Assembly: GCF_014905175.1 (NCBI RefSeq)
Contig: NC_057793.1
Coordinates: forward strand, 8,990,001 to 9,054,000
Length of the DNA: 64,000 nt
Source: Aphidius gifuensis
Lineage: Eukaryota; Arthropoda; Insecta; Hymenoptera; Braconidae
Reading direction: 5' to 3'
Shown in pieces: positions 1 to 13,500 of this stretch. The notes under the pieces are model-generated. The model made no database searches. It worked only from the letters and a program-made list of their open reading frames with translations, and was not told the origin of the DNA. Within the stretch, counting starts at the first letter, position 1; the number at the start of each line of letters is the position of its first letter. Both the position numbers and the translations under genes were made by a program.

Positions 1-359
1 TCTTTGAATGTCGAAATGAATTTTAAAATATTTTTAAACATTTTTAAATGTTAACTTAATATTAAACTGATATTTTTACATTTATTTTAACAAAATAAAA
101 ATACTAATTTTAAAAAAAAAATGTTAAATTTCAATAGAAAATAAACATTTAGCATTTTTTTTTTCGAAATGTTAAATTTCAATAGAAAATAAACATTTAA
201 CATTTTTTTTCGAAATGTTAAATGCTGACTTAGTATTTTTTAAATGTTAATTTAACACTTTTTTTTTGAAATTTATATTAAAAAATTTAAGCTAAATATT
301 AAATTAACATTTGAAAAGAAAAAAAAAAAAAAGATTTTACATTTTTTTTTTCTAACTGT
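1..359. repeat. AT-rich repeat with tandem units and a MITE-like right end
   Basis: The segment is dominated by AACATTT/AAATGTT words. Two tandem units of about 48 bp lie at 121-168 and 169-214 (ATGTTAAATTTCAATAGAAA...). The right end, a thymine run followed by CTAACTGTG, resembles the right end of the element at 58466-58716 (thymine run then TACTGTG). It is probably a non-autonomous transposon cut by the window edge. No Dscam exon 6 variant was found between here and 836. Confidence 0.45.
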
Positions 360-836
360 GTATATTATAGTAGCTTAATTTAAAAAATTATTCAAGTTAA
401 ATTTTATTATAATCTTTTTAGTATTTATGATGAGTTGCGACTTGATACAATTTAAAGAACACTTGGCTGGTATGAATGACAGAATTTAATATGATAAAAC
501 TTTGGCGTATTCAATGTACCTCATCGATCCTCTTTCATTACGAATTAATTTTTTTAATAAATCCATTTCATTAATTTATTATTGTAAATTCAATGGACTC
601 TCTTGTATATCAAAAATAACTTTAAATAAATAACAATCAAAAGAAAAAAAAAAAAGAATAAAGACATGTTAAAATCAATGAAGAAAAAATAAAAAAACAC
701 AATCAAATATACGCAACAATACAGAACAGAATAGACAAAATTTTTGATATAATTATTGAAAAAAAAAACAAAGAGAATTATACTGCCAATAGTGTGAATA
801 AAATAATTTATGTTTTTTGAATTTTATTTGTTACAG
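360..836 (+). other. Dscam1 intron upstream of the Ig3-Ig5 constant exon
   Basis: This is the 3' end of the intron that should follow the variable exon 6 (Ig3) cluster, which lies outside the window. I see no open, domain-like exon here, only AT-rich sequence and the acceptor TTTGTTACAG at 827-836. Confidence 0.6.
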
Positions 837-1530
837 ATGGTACAAATTTGTTGATGGAACAACACGTAGACAACCAGTACAATTAAATGAACGTGTACGT
901 CAAGTCAGTGGTACACTTATTATTCGTGAAGCACGTGTTGAAGATTCAGGAAAATATCTTTGTATTGTTAATAATTCAGTTGGTGGTGAAAGTGTTGAAA
1001 CAGTATTAACAGTAACAGCTCCACTTGGTGCAGAAATTGAACCACGTAGTCAAACAGTTGATTTTGGTAGACCAGCAACATTTACTTGTAATGTACGTGG
1101 TAATCCAATTAAAACAATATCATGGATGAAAGATGGTAAACCATTAGGACATGAAGATCCAGTATTAAGAATTGAAAGTGTTAAAAAAGAAGATAAGGGA
1201 ATGTATCAATGTTTTGTTAGAAATGATCAAGAAAGTGCACAAGCAACTGCTGAATTAAAACTTGGTGGACGTTTTGAACCACCACAAATAAAACAAGCAT
1301 TTGGTGAAGAAACATTACAACCTGGTCCAAGTATGTTTCTTAAATGTGTTGCAAGTGGTAATCCAACACCAGAAATAACATGGGAACTTGATGGTAAACG
1401 TTTGGCAAATACTGAAAGATTACAAGTTGGACAATATGTTAAAGTTAATGGTGATGTTGTTAGTCATTTAAATATTTCAAGTACTCATACTAATGATGGT
1501 GGATTGTACAAGTGTATTGCTGCCTCAAAG
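837..1530 (+). CDS. Dscam1: Dscam1 constant exon: end of Ig3, Ig4, most of Ig5
   Basis: Equivalent of fly exon 7. It opens after a TTACAG acceptor with the last base of an Arg codon and reads WYKFVDGTTRR, the constant C-terminal half of Ig3, whose N-terminal half is the variable exon 6. It then covers Ig4 (FTCNVRGNP to YQCFVRND) and Ig5 (FLKCVASGNP to YKCIAASK). The donor is GTTTGT after a complete Lys codon (phase 0). Confidence 0.95.
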
Positions 1531-4500
1531 GTTTGTAAAAATATATTTTTTTTTGTTAATAAAAACCAATATTTATTATATTTATTAATATTTATAGGTT
1601 GGTTCAGCTGAACATTCTGCTCGTTTAAATATCTATGGTCTTCCTTTTATTCGTCATATGGATAAAAAAGCTATTGTTGCTGGTGAAACTCTTCGTGTGA
1701 CATGTCCAGTTGCTGGTTATCCAATTGAAAGTATTGTTTGGGAACGTGATACTCGTCTTTTACCAATTAATGGAAAACAAAAAGTTTTTCCAAATGGTAC
1801 ACTTATCATTGAAAATGTTGAACGTCACAGTGATCAAGCAACTTATACTTGTGTTGCAAGAAATGCACAAGGCTACAGTGCACGTGGAACTCTTGAAGTA
1901 CAAGTTATGGGTAAGTTCAAATGTTTATTAGATTTTTTTAAAATTTAAATCCCATGAAGTATATTGTTTTTTTTTTTTGATCAATTTAAATATATAACAG
2001 TATTTTCGATGATGAAATATTTGATGAATAAGAATATCTGTAATAGAAATAATAATAAAAACGTGCCCATTTCTTGAATAACACAGTTTCTTGAAAACTA
2101 CTACCCCGATTTACTTAAAATTGAACATAAATTGAGCTCTAGATGATCAGTCTGAAGTCAAAAATTGCCTTCAATTTTTTTTCACAATCGCCAGAAAGTC
2201 AGGAGTGATTTTTTTATCGTAAATTAGAAAAAAAAAAAAGAATATATATATATATGGGGCATTCTTAGTCAAATCACGGGGTCATCTGCCTGACCCCCTG
2301 CGATTTTGATAAGATGAGCTATTTTTGGTTGATTTTCGGCTGAAATTAAGTCTCTAATTTTTTTGAATTTTTTCATCAATTTTTCTAGACTCCATTATCT
2401 TAAATATCACTAATTATGGAATTTCTCAAAAGGGACCCTTTTTTTTTCCTGAATTTTTTTTTACAAAATAAGGTACACAATACACGCATCGCAAAAATCT
2501 GGGCCCAGAAATATAAATATTTTATTTTGATTTTTAAAAATTTTATTTACAGCAAAGAAAATTTTTGTTTTCAGAAAAAAAATTTTTTTTTTTCAAAATG
2601 GATATTTTATAAGTTTTCGATTTCAAAAAATTCAAATGAAACTAGATTTTTGCTCGGTGAATTTTTAGTTTCTGCTTTTTTAGAAATTGATTTTGCTGTA
2701 AATAAAATTTTTAAAAATCAAAATAAAATATTTATATTTCTGGGCCCAGATTTTTGCGATGCTTAAAATGCGTGTATTGTGTACCTTATTTTGTAAAAAA
2801 AAATTCAGGAAAAAAAAAGGGTCCCTTTTGAGAAATTCCATAATTAGTGATATTTAAGATAATGGAGTCTAGAAAAATTGATGAAAAAATTCAAAAAAAT
2901 TAGGGACTTAATTTCAGCCGAAAATCAACCAAAAATAGCTCATCTTATCAAAATCGCAGGGGGTCAGGCAGATGACCCCGTGATTTGACTAAGAACGCCC
3001 CATATATATATATATAAGAAAAAAAATAAATTATTAGAAATGGATAATTATTGATAAAAAAAATATAAATATTTTATTATAAATAAAATGGAAAAAAAAA
3101 TAGATAAAATTAGTTGGAAAGACCTATTTACAATAATTATTTTCATTATTTTTTTTTATCATAATTACAAAGCACTTTATTATTACTCGTAATTTTTAAA
3201 AATTTAGCTGGGAAGGTTGTTTCAAGTTTTTAAATTTTAATTAAGCTGAATGACGTAATAATATTTTTCAATTATTATTGTTTTTCATAATATCAAAATA
3301 TATAAACTAATAAAAAAATGAAATAACGATGACAATTTTTTATATTAATTAGTTAATCAATTTTTTTGGCATTTTATTTTATTTTTTCTCAATTACAATT
3401 TTAATCAGCTTATAGTTATACAAATCGTATGAAACTACAACAGACATACAAGTACAATTAATTTTTTTGAACAGTAAATTTATTTTTACAGTTTACAATA
3501 TTTATTTAAATTTTAATAAAACATTTTTGGACGATTACTTGCCGCAGCATCAATTGAAACATCATTAATAATTGATTTGAATATTAATTTAACAATAAAT
3601 TTTATAAATGTCCTGATAAATGAATTGTAATTACCCTTTTCCCGCAGAATATTTATAATATATAAAACATTAAAAGTATAATATAATAATAAAGAGACTT
3701 TTGCTTTTTCCAATTATATATTTTGATTTTATATTACCATTGATATTTATTTGAATATTGATAATTAATCATTAAAACCAAAAACATGTACCTGCACATT
3801 TCCAACATTCATTACACTCCAACTCCCCGGTACATGCAGTTGGGTTTGGGCCGTCGTCCTTTCTAGACCAGCACCACATGTGAAGAGGATCTGCACATTC
3901 TGTCCAACATTTCCCTTCGTCACATCCAAATTTAGTGGGACATTTAGTCATCCCAGGGCCCGTATCAAATCTTTTCACACGTTCATTTAAAGTTTCATTA
4001 TAATTTTGTGGTAATGAATTTACACGAAAAAGTGTACTCAAACCAAAAATTATTATTATTACCAATATCAATATGCTCTTCATCTGAAATTAATTATTTA
4101 AAAAAAATATAAAATATAACAAAATGATTTAATACTTTTAAATAAAAAAAATTAAAAACAACATTATATTTAACTTTATATATGAATTATATACTTACTT
4201 TGATTAAGTTGAATATTCTTTTATTTTTTACGAGTTGATTCTGAGAATTGTTTATAGTGAAAATGGAAATTTTGCAATTCTTTATATACCCGAAGAACAT
4301 TAGCAATTATGAATAATTAAATTTTAAAAACTATACGTACGAAAATAGAGTGCTTTTTAATTATGATAAAAAAAATTAATGAAAATAATTATTGTAAATG
4401 AGCTGATTAAATTTTTCTATTGCATCGACACAAATAAAATGAGACATATTTTTTTGTAAAAATTTTTTTTTTTTTTTCAAATATTATTTGTTATTATTTC

Positions 4501-7500
4501 TATTATTAATATACATGGGGCATTTTAAATAAATTCAGAAAGCAATAATTATTATTTAGGTCTATCCAGCTATCCTGTGAATCTTTCGAATACATATATG
4601 TTTTTTTGTTGCCATTGGAACAAATAAAAAGGCCCAATTTTTTTGTGTTTCTCTTTACTCCACCCTGATTTTATTGATAAAAAATTATTAAAAAAAAATA
4701 ACCAAAAAATATTATAATTATATGTGATTTAGCTCAACGTTTTCAAAGCGTAGTAAACAAAAATAATACCATCAGATAAAATTACAATTCAATTATCAGG
4801 ATATTAAAAAAAATTGTGGCATGTAATCTTCCAAAAATATTGTATTAAAATTCATGACACGACGCGACGTCATGTGACAATTCCGTATAGCTATAGACCA
4901 AATTGTGACAAATAAAAATCATGAACGTCATTTCTCATTAAGTGTCGCGGTGACTGTCTCTCCCTGATTTTAATACAATCGTTTAATAACATCTTCAAAC
5001 AACATTAAATACTATAGTACAGTTACCAATAATTTTATATGATTTAAATTTTTTTTATGCAAATACTTCATGGGAAAATGTTAGTAATTAAATTGACAAA
5101 TAGACGACAAGTGTTGAAATACAAAATGACATTGAAGTCGCGTTTCGTATGTGATTCACAATTACATTGCACATCTAGATCGTATCATGTATCATGGTGT
5201 TGATTACATCTAGAAAAGTTAAACCGTGATATTCTTAGAAAAACTATCACTCCTAAAAACACCTGTTGATTTTTACAATCTCTACACAGTTTTAACAAAA
5301 ATCATCATACACTTGTCGTCTGTTTACATAATTAAAATGTATAAAATTTTCTTTCAGCTTGATCGTAATTTTATAAAAAATACACCCTACCAAAAAATGT
5401 GCGTAAAAAATATCCATGTAATTTACTTTTCAGGATATGTATATTTAATTGTTTTCAGTGAAAATTTAGGCACATCAAATATCTTTTAATTTTGCTAGAT
5501 AAAATTGCAATTACTTGACAAAATCATTCACAGTTATAAGCTCTCAGTTAAATTTGTTTATTCATTTATTGAATTAAAAAAAAAAAACCGAGTTCTTCAT
5601 TACTCAACAGTGCCCCAGTAAAACACGTGTCTTCTATTCTTGGTCATTATTATGCCTGTGGTCCTCATGATATTTCAAATGATAATTCAAATTTAACAAT
5701 GTTACTCAATGTTATAAAATTTTTTTTATATATATTAATATATAAAAAAATGTATTATACATAAAGATATTTTACACGAAAATCAGTGCAACCAACGGTA
5801 CAAGATTTTTCATTCATGAAGCTGCCAATGAATGCTGGTGAATTTGCAAATCTTCAGTGTATTGTACCAACTGGTGATTTACCCTTGAGCATACGTTGGA
5901 GTTATCCTGGTGAAGAAATGGGAGGTTCTTCTGGTGTTATTATTAAAAAAGTTGCAGATCGTGTTAGTATGCTTATGATATCAACAATAACTGCTAATCA
6001 TGCCGGTGCATATGTTTGCACGGGTGAAAACATTGCTGGAAAATCATCTTATACAACTCAACTTACAGTCAACGGTTCGCGAATAATTATTTTTTTTTTT
6101 TTTTTATCATAGTTACGAAATACAAAACAATTATTTATTTTCTGTTCATTAGCAAATGACAAGCATCAGTTTGTTTTAATTTTTTTTTTTTTTTCTATAT
6201 TATCCTTGCACGTTAAGATCCTTTTGGAGATAATCGACCACACAAGGGAATTATTTTTCGTTCATTATTAAATCAGGTTATTATTCTTCTTTAATTATTG
6301 TCATACCACAAGGTATTTCAATTTTCATTTGATATATTTTGCAGTGTCTGCAAAATATGATATATATCAAATTTACAAAAAAAAATATTTCGATTTCGTT
6401 TGACAAATCAAATCCTCTCTCAGCAAAAATAAAACAATTGATAAAAAAATAAATAAAATTTAATATCACATTCCAACAAGCATAAAAAAAAATATGAAAA
6501 TTCATTTTTTTCGATTTAGTGTTACCACAAATAGCTCCATTCACATTTGGTGATGAGGCAGCAAATGCTGGTGATATGGCAACTGTACAATGTGCAGTTA
6601 TAAAAGGTGATTTACCATTAGACATAACATGGTCATTTAATAGTGAACAAATTGATCTAGATCATCATAATGATATTATTGTAAGAAAAAGTGGTCAACG
6701 TGCAAGTACATTGACTATTGAATCAGTTGCTGCAAGACATGCAGCAACAATAACTTGCAGTGCAAGTAATGCTGCTGGTGCAACATCACATTCAGCTGAT
6801 TTGTCAGTTAATGGTATGCCAATCGAATATCATTGAAAATAAATTAATGCATGGCACGTTGTTAATTTTAATCATATTTTTATGATGCTAATATTTTTTC
6901 TTTCCCAAAAATGGCTCATATGATGACGAAAAACACCCACATCTACCCACACACAGGATAATGACTTTTTTTTATATTATAAATCTTCTTTTATATTTAA
7001 ATAAATATTTACATTTATTTATTTTTTTTTTAAATAATAATTCATTCAGTTTCACCACGAATTGCACCATTTGTTATGGCGGAAAAGGCTGTAAATTTAG
7101 GTGAATCAGTATCAGCAGTATGTACTGTTGTAAGTGGTGATGTACCACTTGATATAAATTGGGCCCTTAATGGCAATAATATTGACAAGGATAATCCTCA
7201 TATAACTGTTACAACAACAAAACGTAATAGTCTTATATCAATTGATTCAGCAAGTCCAAGTTTAACTGGTGAATATTCTTGTGTGGCATCAAATATTGCA
7301 GGAGCAACATCTTACATGTCGGTGCTAACAGTTAATGGTAGAAATTGAAAAATAACTTTCATTATTATTAATAATTATTTTATTTATATTTTTATATTGT
7401 TAGCTTGATTAATTTTCTTTCAAACAAAAAAAGATAAATATTCACTTGTTGAATGTTTTCATTGAAAAAATTAATTTCCAAATTTATTTGTCCTTGGTGA

Positions 7501-10500
7501 TGATCGGCTGTGCATTTTGTTCTTGTGGTTCTTTAATATACAGAATATTATTATGTAGTCGAATTAGTGTCATCAATTTAATTTCAGTTTCACCTCAAAT
7601 TGCTCCATTCACTATTGCTGAGGGTCCAGTTAATTGGGGCGAGTCAATAAGTATACCATGTTCTATTTTAAAGGGTGATTTACCAATTAATATTGAATGG
7701 GCTCTCAATGGTGATATTATTCGTCGTGATCGTACTGATATTAATATTGTTGCAACAACACGTAAAAATAGTATTCTTAGTATTGATTCAGTTACTGCTA
7801 TACATGCAGGAATTTATACTTGTATTGCTGAAAATAGTATTGCTGCTACTAGCTATTCAGCAACACTTGCAATCAATGGTACGTTATATATACCTTGTTA
7901 TATATCTATAAATTTAAATATCATCAACGTCTTGTTTTTTATGGAATGCTTTTAGAGTACTGAAGTTTTTATTACTCGTTAATTTTTTTATTTTTTTATC
8001 TACACACACTCTGAGACACTTGATCATTTTGTACAATATTTAAAAATAAATATTAAAATTCAATTTTAACAGTTTATTTTGAAGCACAACTTGAAAGAAT
8101 TGATGAAAATTTTTTACTTAAAATTGTCAGACATAATTCAGTTTAAAAAGCAAAAGAAAACAGAATTCTTTTTTTTTTTTCTTGGTGACAATTTTAAGAT
8201 TTTATTGAAAATATTTATTCTTTTATATTGTCCATATATCTCCAGCCTGACTTCCAAATATTCGTTACTTTATGATGTGGTTATAGACAATGTCAAATTG
8301 TATCAACAAAAAAATTATTTAATAAAATCTTCAAAGGTACATTTCAGTATAGAGTAAGCAATGAGCTAACTGTTATGAATTGTTATAAATTTTTTCAAAC
8401 TATGATAATTATTTTAATTTGAAAAATTTATCTGATTAGTTGCACCTCAGATAGCACCATTTGTGATGGGCGATGAGCCAGCAAATTGGGGTGATACTGT
8501 AACAGCAACTTGTACTGTAATCAAAGGTGATCGTCCAATAAATATAGAATGGTCATTAAATAGTCAACCAATTAATGATCCAGATATTACAATAGCAACA
8601 GGAAAAAGTGTTAGTTTACTTACAATTGATTCTGTAAGTGCTAGACATGCAGGTTTTTTTTCATGTGCGGCTGACAATGAGGCTGGTGGTACGAGTTATG
8701 GTGCCTCACTTGTTGTTAATGGTATACTCGATTGATTATTCATAACTCATTGATTTATATATTTAAAAATTTAATTGGTATCTACGAAATTTCCTACTGA
8801 ATTCCCTGTGTTATTCCTAATTACAATAATTTTTTTTATTTTTAAATATTCTCATGCAATAGAATCGAAAAAAAAATATACAAAAAATAGTGTAAATAAT
8901 TTCTTTGCAAATGGTAAAATTTAAATTGACAGTAAAACCCGAGATAGCTCCATTTACATTTGGCATTGAACCGTCAAATTCTGGTGACACTGTATCAGCT
9001 TCATGTACTGTTATAAAAGGTGATTATCCTATGACAATTGAATGGTCATTTAATAGTGAGCCAATACCCCCCAATAATCAAGATATACATATTGGTAGTC
9101 AAGGTAAACGTGTCAGTGTTATGACAATTGATGATGTATCAGCTCGTCATGCTGGAATATTTTCTTGCTCAGCTTATAATGAAGCTGGTGGAACAAGTTA
9201 TTCAGCTACATTAGCTGTTAATGGTACATTTTATAAAATTATAAAATTAATCAATTTTTTTTTTTGTTATTATATTATTTGAAATATCATTGAATTGGTA
9301 TCTACGAAAATTCCTATTTTATTTCCTAATCCTCGATTGTTTTAGTTTACCAGATGATATTCTGTTATCAAATTGAACAAGTTGATTAATCAGCAGATGA
9401 ATCAAATAGTCAATGACTCATTATCTCACCGGATTGAGTTATCGCTTGATAAATTATTTGTTAATTGAGAAAAATCAAAAAATAATAATGTAATTAACAG
9501 TAAAGTTGTTTTAGTTTATCAAATAATATCTTGAAATTGAATAATCAACAAGACAAGTCATCACATAATGAATTCGTGATTGACAGTTAAGCCTGAGATT
9601 GCACCGTTTACATTTGGTAGTGAGCCATCAAATTCTGGGGACACTGTATCAGCTTCATGCACTGTTATCAAAGGCGACTATCCTATATCTATTGAGTGGT
9701 CATTTAATGGTGAACCAATATCTCATGATAATCCAGATGTACATATTAGTAGTACAAGTAAACGTATCAGTGTTATGGCAATTGATGATGTCTCTGCTCG
9801 AAACTCAGGTCGATACACTTGTATTGCTAGCAATGTCGCTGGTTCATTGAGTTACGAAGCAATACTTGCTGTTAATGGTACCTTTGATAAAATTATATTT
9901 TTAATATGTGCTCGTATTAGACAACCTTTTTTTTTTCTCATAAGTATCTACGAAATTTCCTTTACTATTTCCTTTTCCTTGAGACGAAAACCCTTGCAAA
10001 ATTCTGTCGGAGTCAAATTTATTATTTCTAAACTGTTTCTACAGTTTTTATCTTCAACTAAATAATTTTTTTTAAATGTGATCTTGACATTTCTTCATTT
10101 ATCGCAAACTAAGGTCTATTAAATTGGAGAAAAAACAGAAAATTCACATAAAAAAAAGTATGATATATTGTCATTCTATTGATATAAATTTTATTTTTTT
10201 AATTGTTGAGATTGTTTATCATTTGTATAGACTTTTTAACTGTTTATTAAATTTTTAAATAATTAAATATTAAAATTAACAGTAAAACCTGAGATTGCAC
10301 CATTTACATTTGGCAATGAACCATCAAATTCAGGTGATACAGTATCAGTATCATGTACAGTACTCAAAGGAGATTATCCAATATCAATTGAATGGTCATT
10401 TAATAGTGAGCCAATATCTCCAAATAATCCAGATGTTAATGTTGTTAGTACAAGTAAACGTGTGAGTGTATTGACAATCGATGATGTATCAGCACGTCAT

Positions 10501-13500
10501 GCTGGAATATTTTCTTGCTCAGCTTATAATGAAGCTGGTGGAACAAGTTATTCAGCAACACTTGCTGTTAATGGTATACATTTTACAAAATTATTTGACT
10601 TCATGAATTATTATTATATTTGAAATATCATTGGATTGGTATCTACGAAATTTCCTATTTTAATTCCTAATCCTTGCTATAATCATTGCAGTTCGTTTAG
10701 GAATATCGTGCATTTAATCAGTTAAATAAAGCTTCGACAAGTGTTCATAGAAATACACAGATTTTCCATTCGGTCATCATGAAATTCAATTTTTTTTTTA
10801 CATTATAAATTGTTGATAAGATTGCAGTAAACTTTTGACTTTTGGTGATACTTTATCAGCTTCATGCACAATTATAAATAGAAAATTTTATAATATCATT
10901 TTCTATTTTGTAATTTACACTCGATTTCTTAATTAGTTGCTCCAGAAATTGCACCATTTGATTTTGGTGAAAAACCATCAAATGCAGGTGACACAGTAAC
11001 CGCTCCATGTACTGTTTTAAAAGGAGATTTTCCAATTGTTATTGAATGGTCATTTAATAGTGAGCCAATACCCCCCAATAATCAAGATATACATATTGGT
11101 AGTCAAGGTAAACGTGTCAGTGTTATGACAATTGATGATGTATCAGCTCGTCATGCTGGAATATTTTCTTGCTCAGCTTATAATGAAGCTGGTGGAACAA
11201 GTTATTCAGCTACATTAGCTGTTAATGGTACATTTTATAAAATTATAAAATTAATCAATTTTTTTTTTTGTTATTATATTATTTGAAATATCATTGAATT
11301 GGTATCTACGAAAATTCCTATTTTATTTCCTAATCCTCGATTGTTTTAGTTTACCAGATGATATTCTGTTATCAAATTGAACAAGTTGATTAATCAGCAG
11401 ATGAATCAAATAGTCAATGACTCATTATCTCACCGGATTGAGTTATCGCTTAATAAATTATTCGTTAATTGAAAAAAAAAATCAAAAAATAATAATAATA
11501 ACGTAATTAACAGTAAAGCCAGAGATTTCACCGTTTACATTTGGCAGTGAACCTGCAAATTCTGGTGACACTGTCTCAGCTTCATGCTCTGTAAAAGGCG
11601 ACTATCCTATACTGATTGAATGGTCATTCAATGGTGATCCAATATCACCAAATAATCCAGATGTAAATATCGTTAGTACAAGTAAACGTTTGAGTGTACT
11701 AACAATTGATGATGTGTCTGCGCGTAATGTTGGAACATACACTTGTTCAGCTAGTAACGAGTCTGGAAAAACAAATTTTACAGCTACACTTGTTGTTGAT
11801 GGTGACTAGAATAATTGCATTATTCATCATGATTAATTTATTAATTTAACTTATGTTGAAAACTATACATTAATATCTACGAAACGATTAAATGATTTCC
11901 CATCCACTTTCACAAGTAATTATCTATTTTTGTTATTTACATTTGATATTTATCCAACAATTAGTTGCTCCAGAAATTGCTCCGTTTGATTTTGGTGAAA
12001 AACCATCAAATGCTGGTGACACAGTAACTGCTCCATGTACAGTTTTAAAAGGAGATCATCCAATTGTTATTGAATGGGCATTTGATGGTGAACCTATTAG
12101 CAAAGATGATTCAGATATAACAATTGTCAGTACGAGTAAACGTGTTAGTCTATTGACAATTGATAATGTTACTGCAAAAAATAGTGGTATTTGGTCGTGT
12201 TCAGCTAGTAATATTGCTGGTGGTACCAGTTATTCAGCATCATTGGCAGTCAATGGTACTTTTTTCTTTTTTTTAATCTTAATACTTTATTTTTTTTTTG
12301 TAAATGAACGAAAAGTTTTATTTGAGACGATATATATTCCTTTTCCTGTCCAATAATATTTCGATTTTGATATAGATCATTGATGACTTTTATTGTTGGC
12401 AGTAATTTTTACAGTGAAAATCGAAAATTAGCTGAGTTAGCTTACAAAAATTTTAACAGGATTTCATTAAGTATCGATAAAATACTTCAAGTAATTTAAT
12501 GATTGAAATAAAATAAAGAAAAAAAATTAATTTATAATTTAAACTAATAATCATAAAATGGCCCAACAGTTTCCCCTCAAATAGCACCTTTTACAATCAG
12601 CGATGAGCCAGTTAATTGGGGAGATACTATTACGGCAACTTGTACAGTATTAAAAGGTGATAATCCAATTGATATTGAATGGGCTCTTAATGGTGAGCCA
12701 ATTAGTAAAGAAAATTCAGAAATAACAATTGTCAGTACGAGTAAACGTGTTAGTCTATTGACGATTGAAGCTGTTGCTGCTCGTCATGCTGGTATTTTTT
12801 CTTGTACAGCAAGTAATATTGCTGGTGGTACGAGTTATTCATCATCATTAGCAGTCAATGGTACAAAATATAAAAAATATTTGACTGAATATATAATTAA
12901 ATATGTAGCAGTGTATGATAATCTAAAATAATTACCTTATTTCCTTGTCATTGAGCCTTCCTGCCTTTTTGACTCCCCATATAATTTATCTATTATTTTT
13001 TTCAATTCAAATTCATATTTTAGTCGCACCACAGATAGGTCCATTCTTAATGAGTGATGGTCCAGCAAATTGGGGTGATACAATATCTGCAACTTGTTCC
13101 ATCGTCAAGGGTGATTTTCCAGTTGACATTATTTGGCAACAAAATGGCAATATAATTTTACAAAATAATAGTGATATTGCAATAACAAGAATAAATAAAC
13201 ATATGAGTGCAATAAGTATTGAATCAGTAGCAGCAAGACACGCGGGTATTTACACCTGTCTAGCAACAAATAGAGCTGGCAATGTCAGTCATTCAACATC
13301 CCTTACCGTCAATGGTACAATATTGACAAATTAAACAAAAAAAAAAAATATTGCATATAGCTTGTTAAATTAACATATGAATAATAACAAAAAGCACGAA
13401 CAATTTCACTTGAAATTTATCCATTTTTTTTCTTTTGTTTAACCATTAATATTCATTTGCTTTATCGTGATTCACCTATTTTCATTTTACCAAGTTCCTG

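Noticed and set aside
1..836. Search for variable exon 6 (Ig3) copies upstream of the first constant exon
   Set aside because: No Ig-half-domain frame with acceptor and donor; the exon 6 cluster must lie beyond the left edge.
2416..2766. 116-codon open frame
   Set aside because: It lies wholly inside the 746-bp palindromic element, spans its loop, and is Phe/Lys/Asn-rich from poly-T and poly-A; not a gene.
3513..3713. 66-codon minus-strand frame just downstream of the nested peptide gene
   Set aside because: Hydrophobic AT-biased composition, no promoter or domain; probably part of the 3' flank.
8079..8357. 92-codon frame between Ig7 variants 4 and 5
   Set aside because: No Ig motifs, no correct acceptor phase; AT-driven. 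Not a missed variant.
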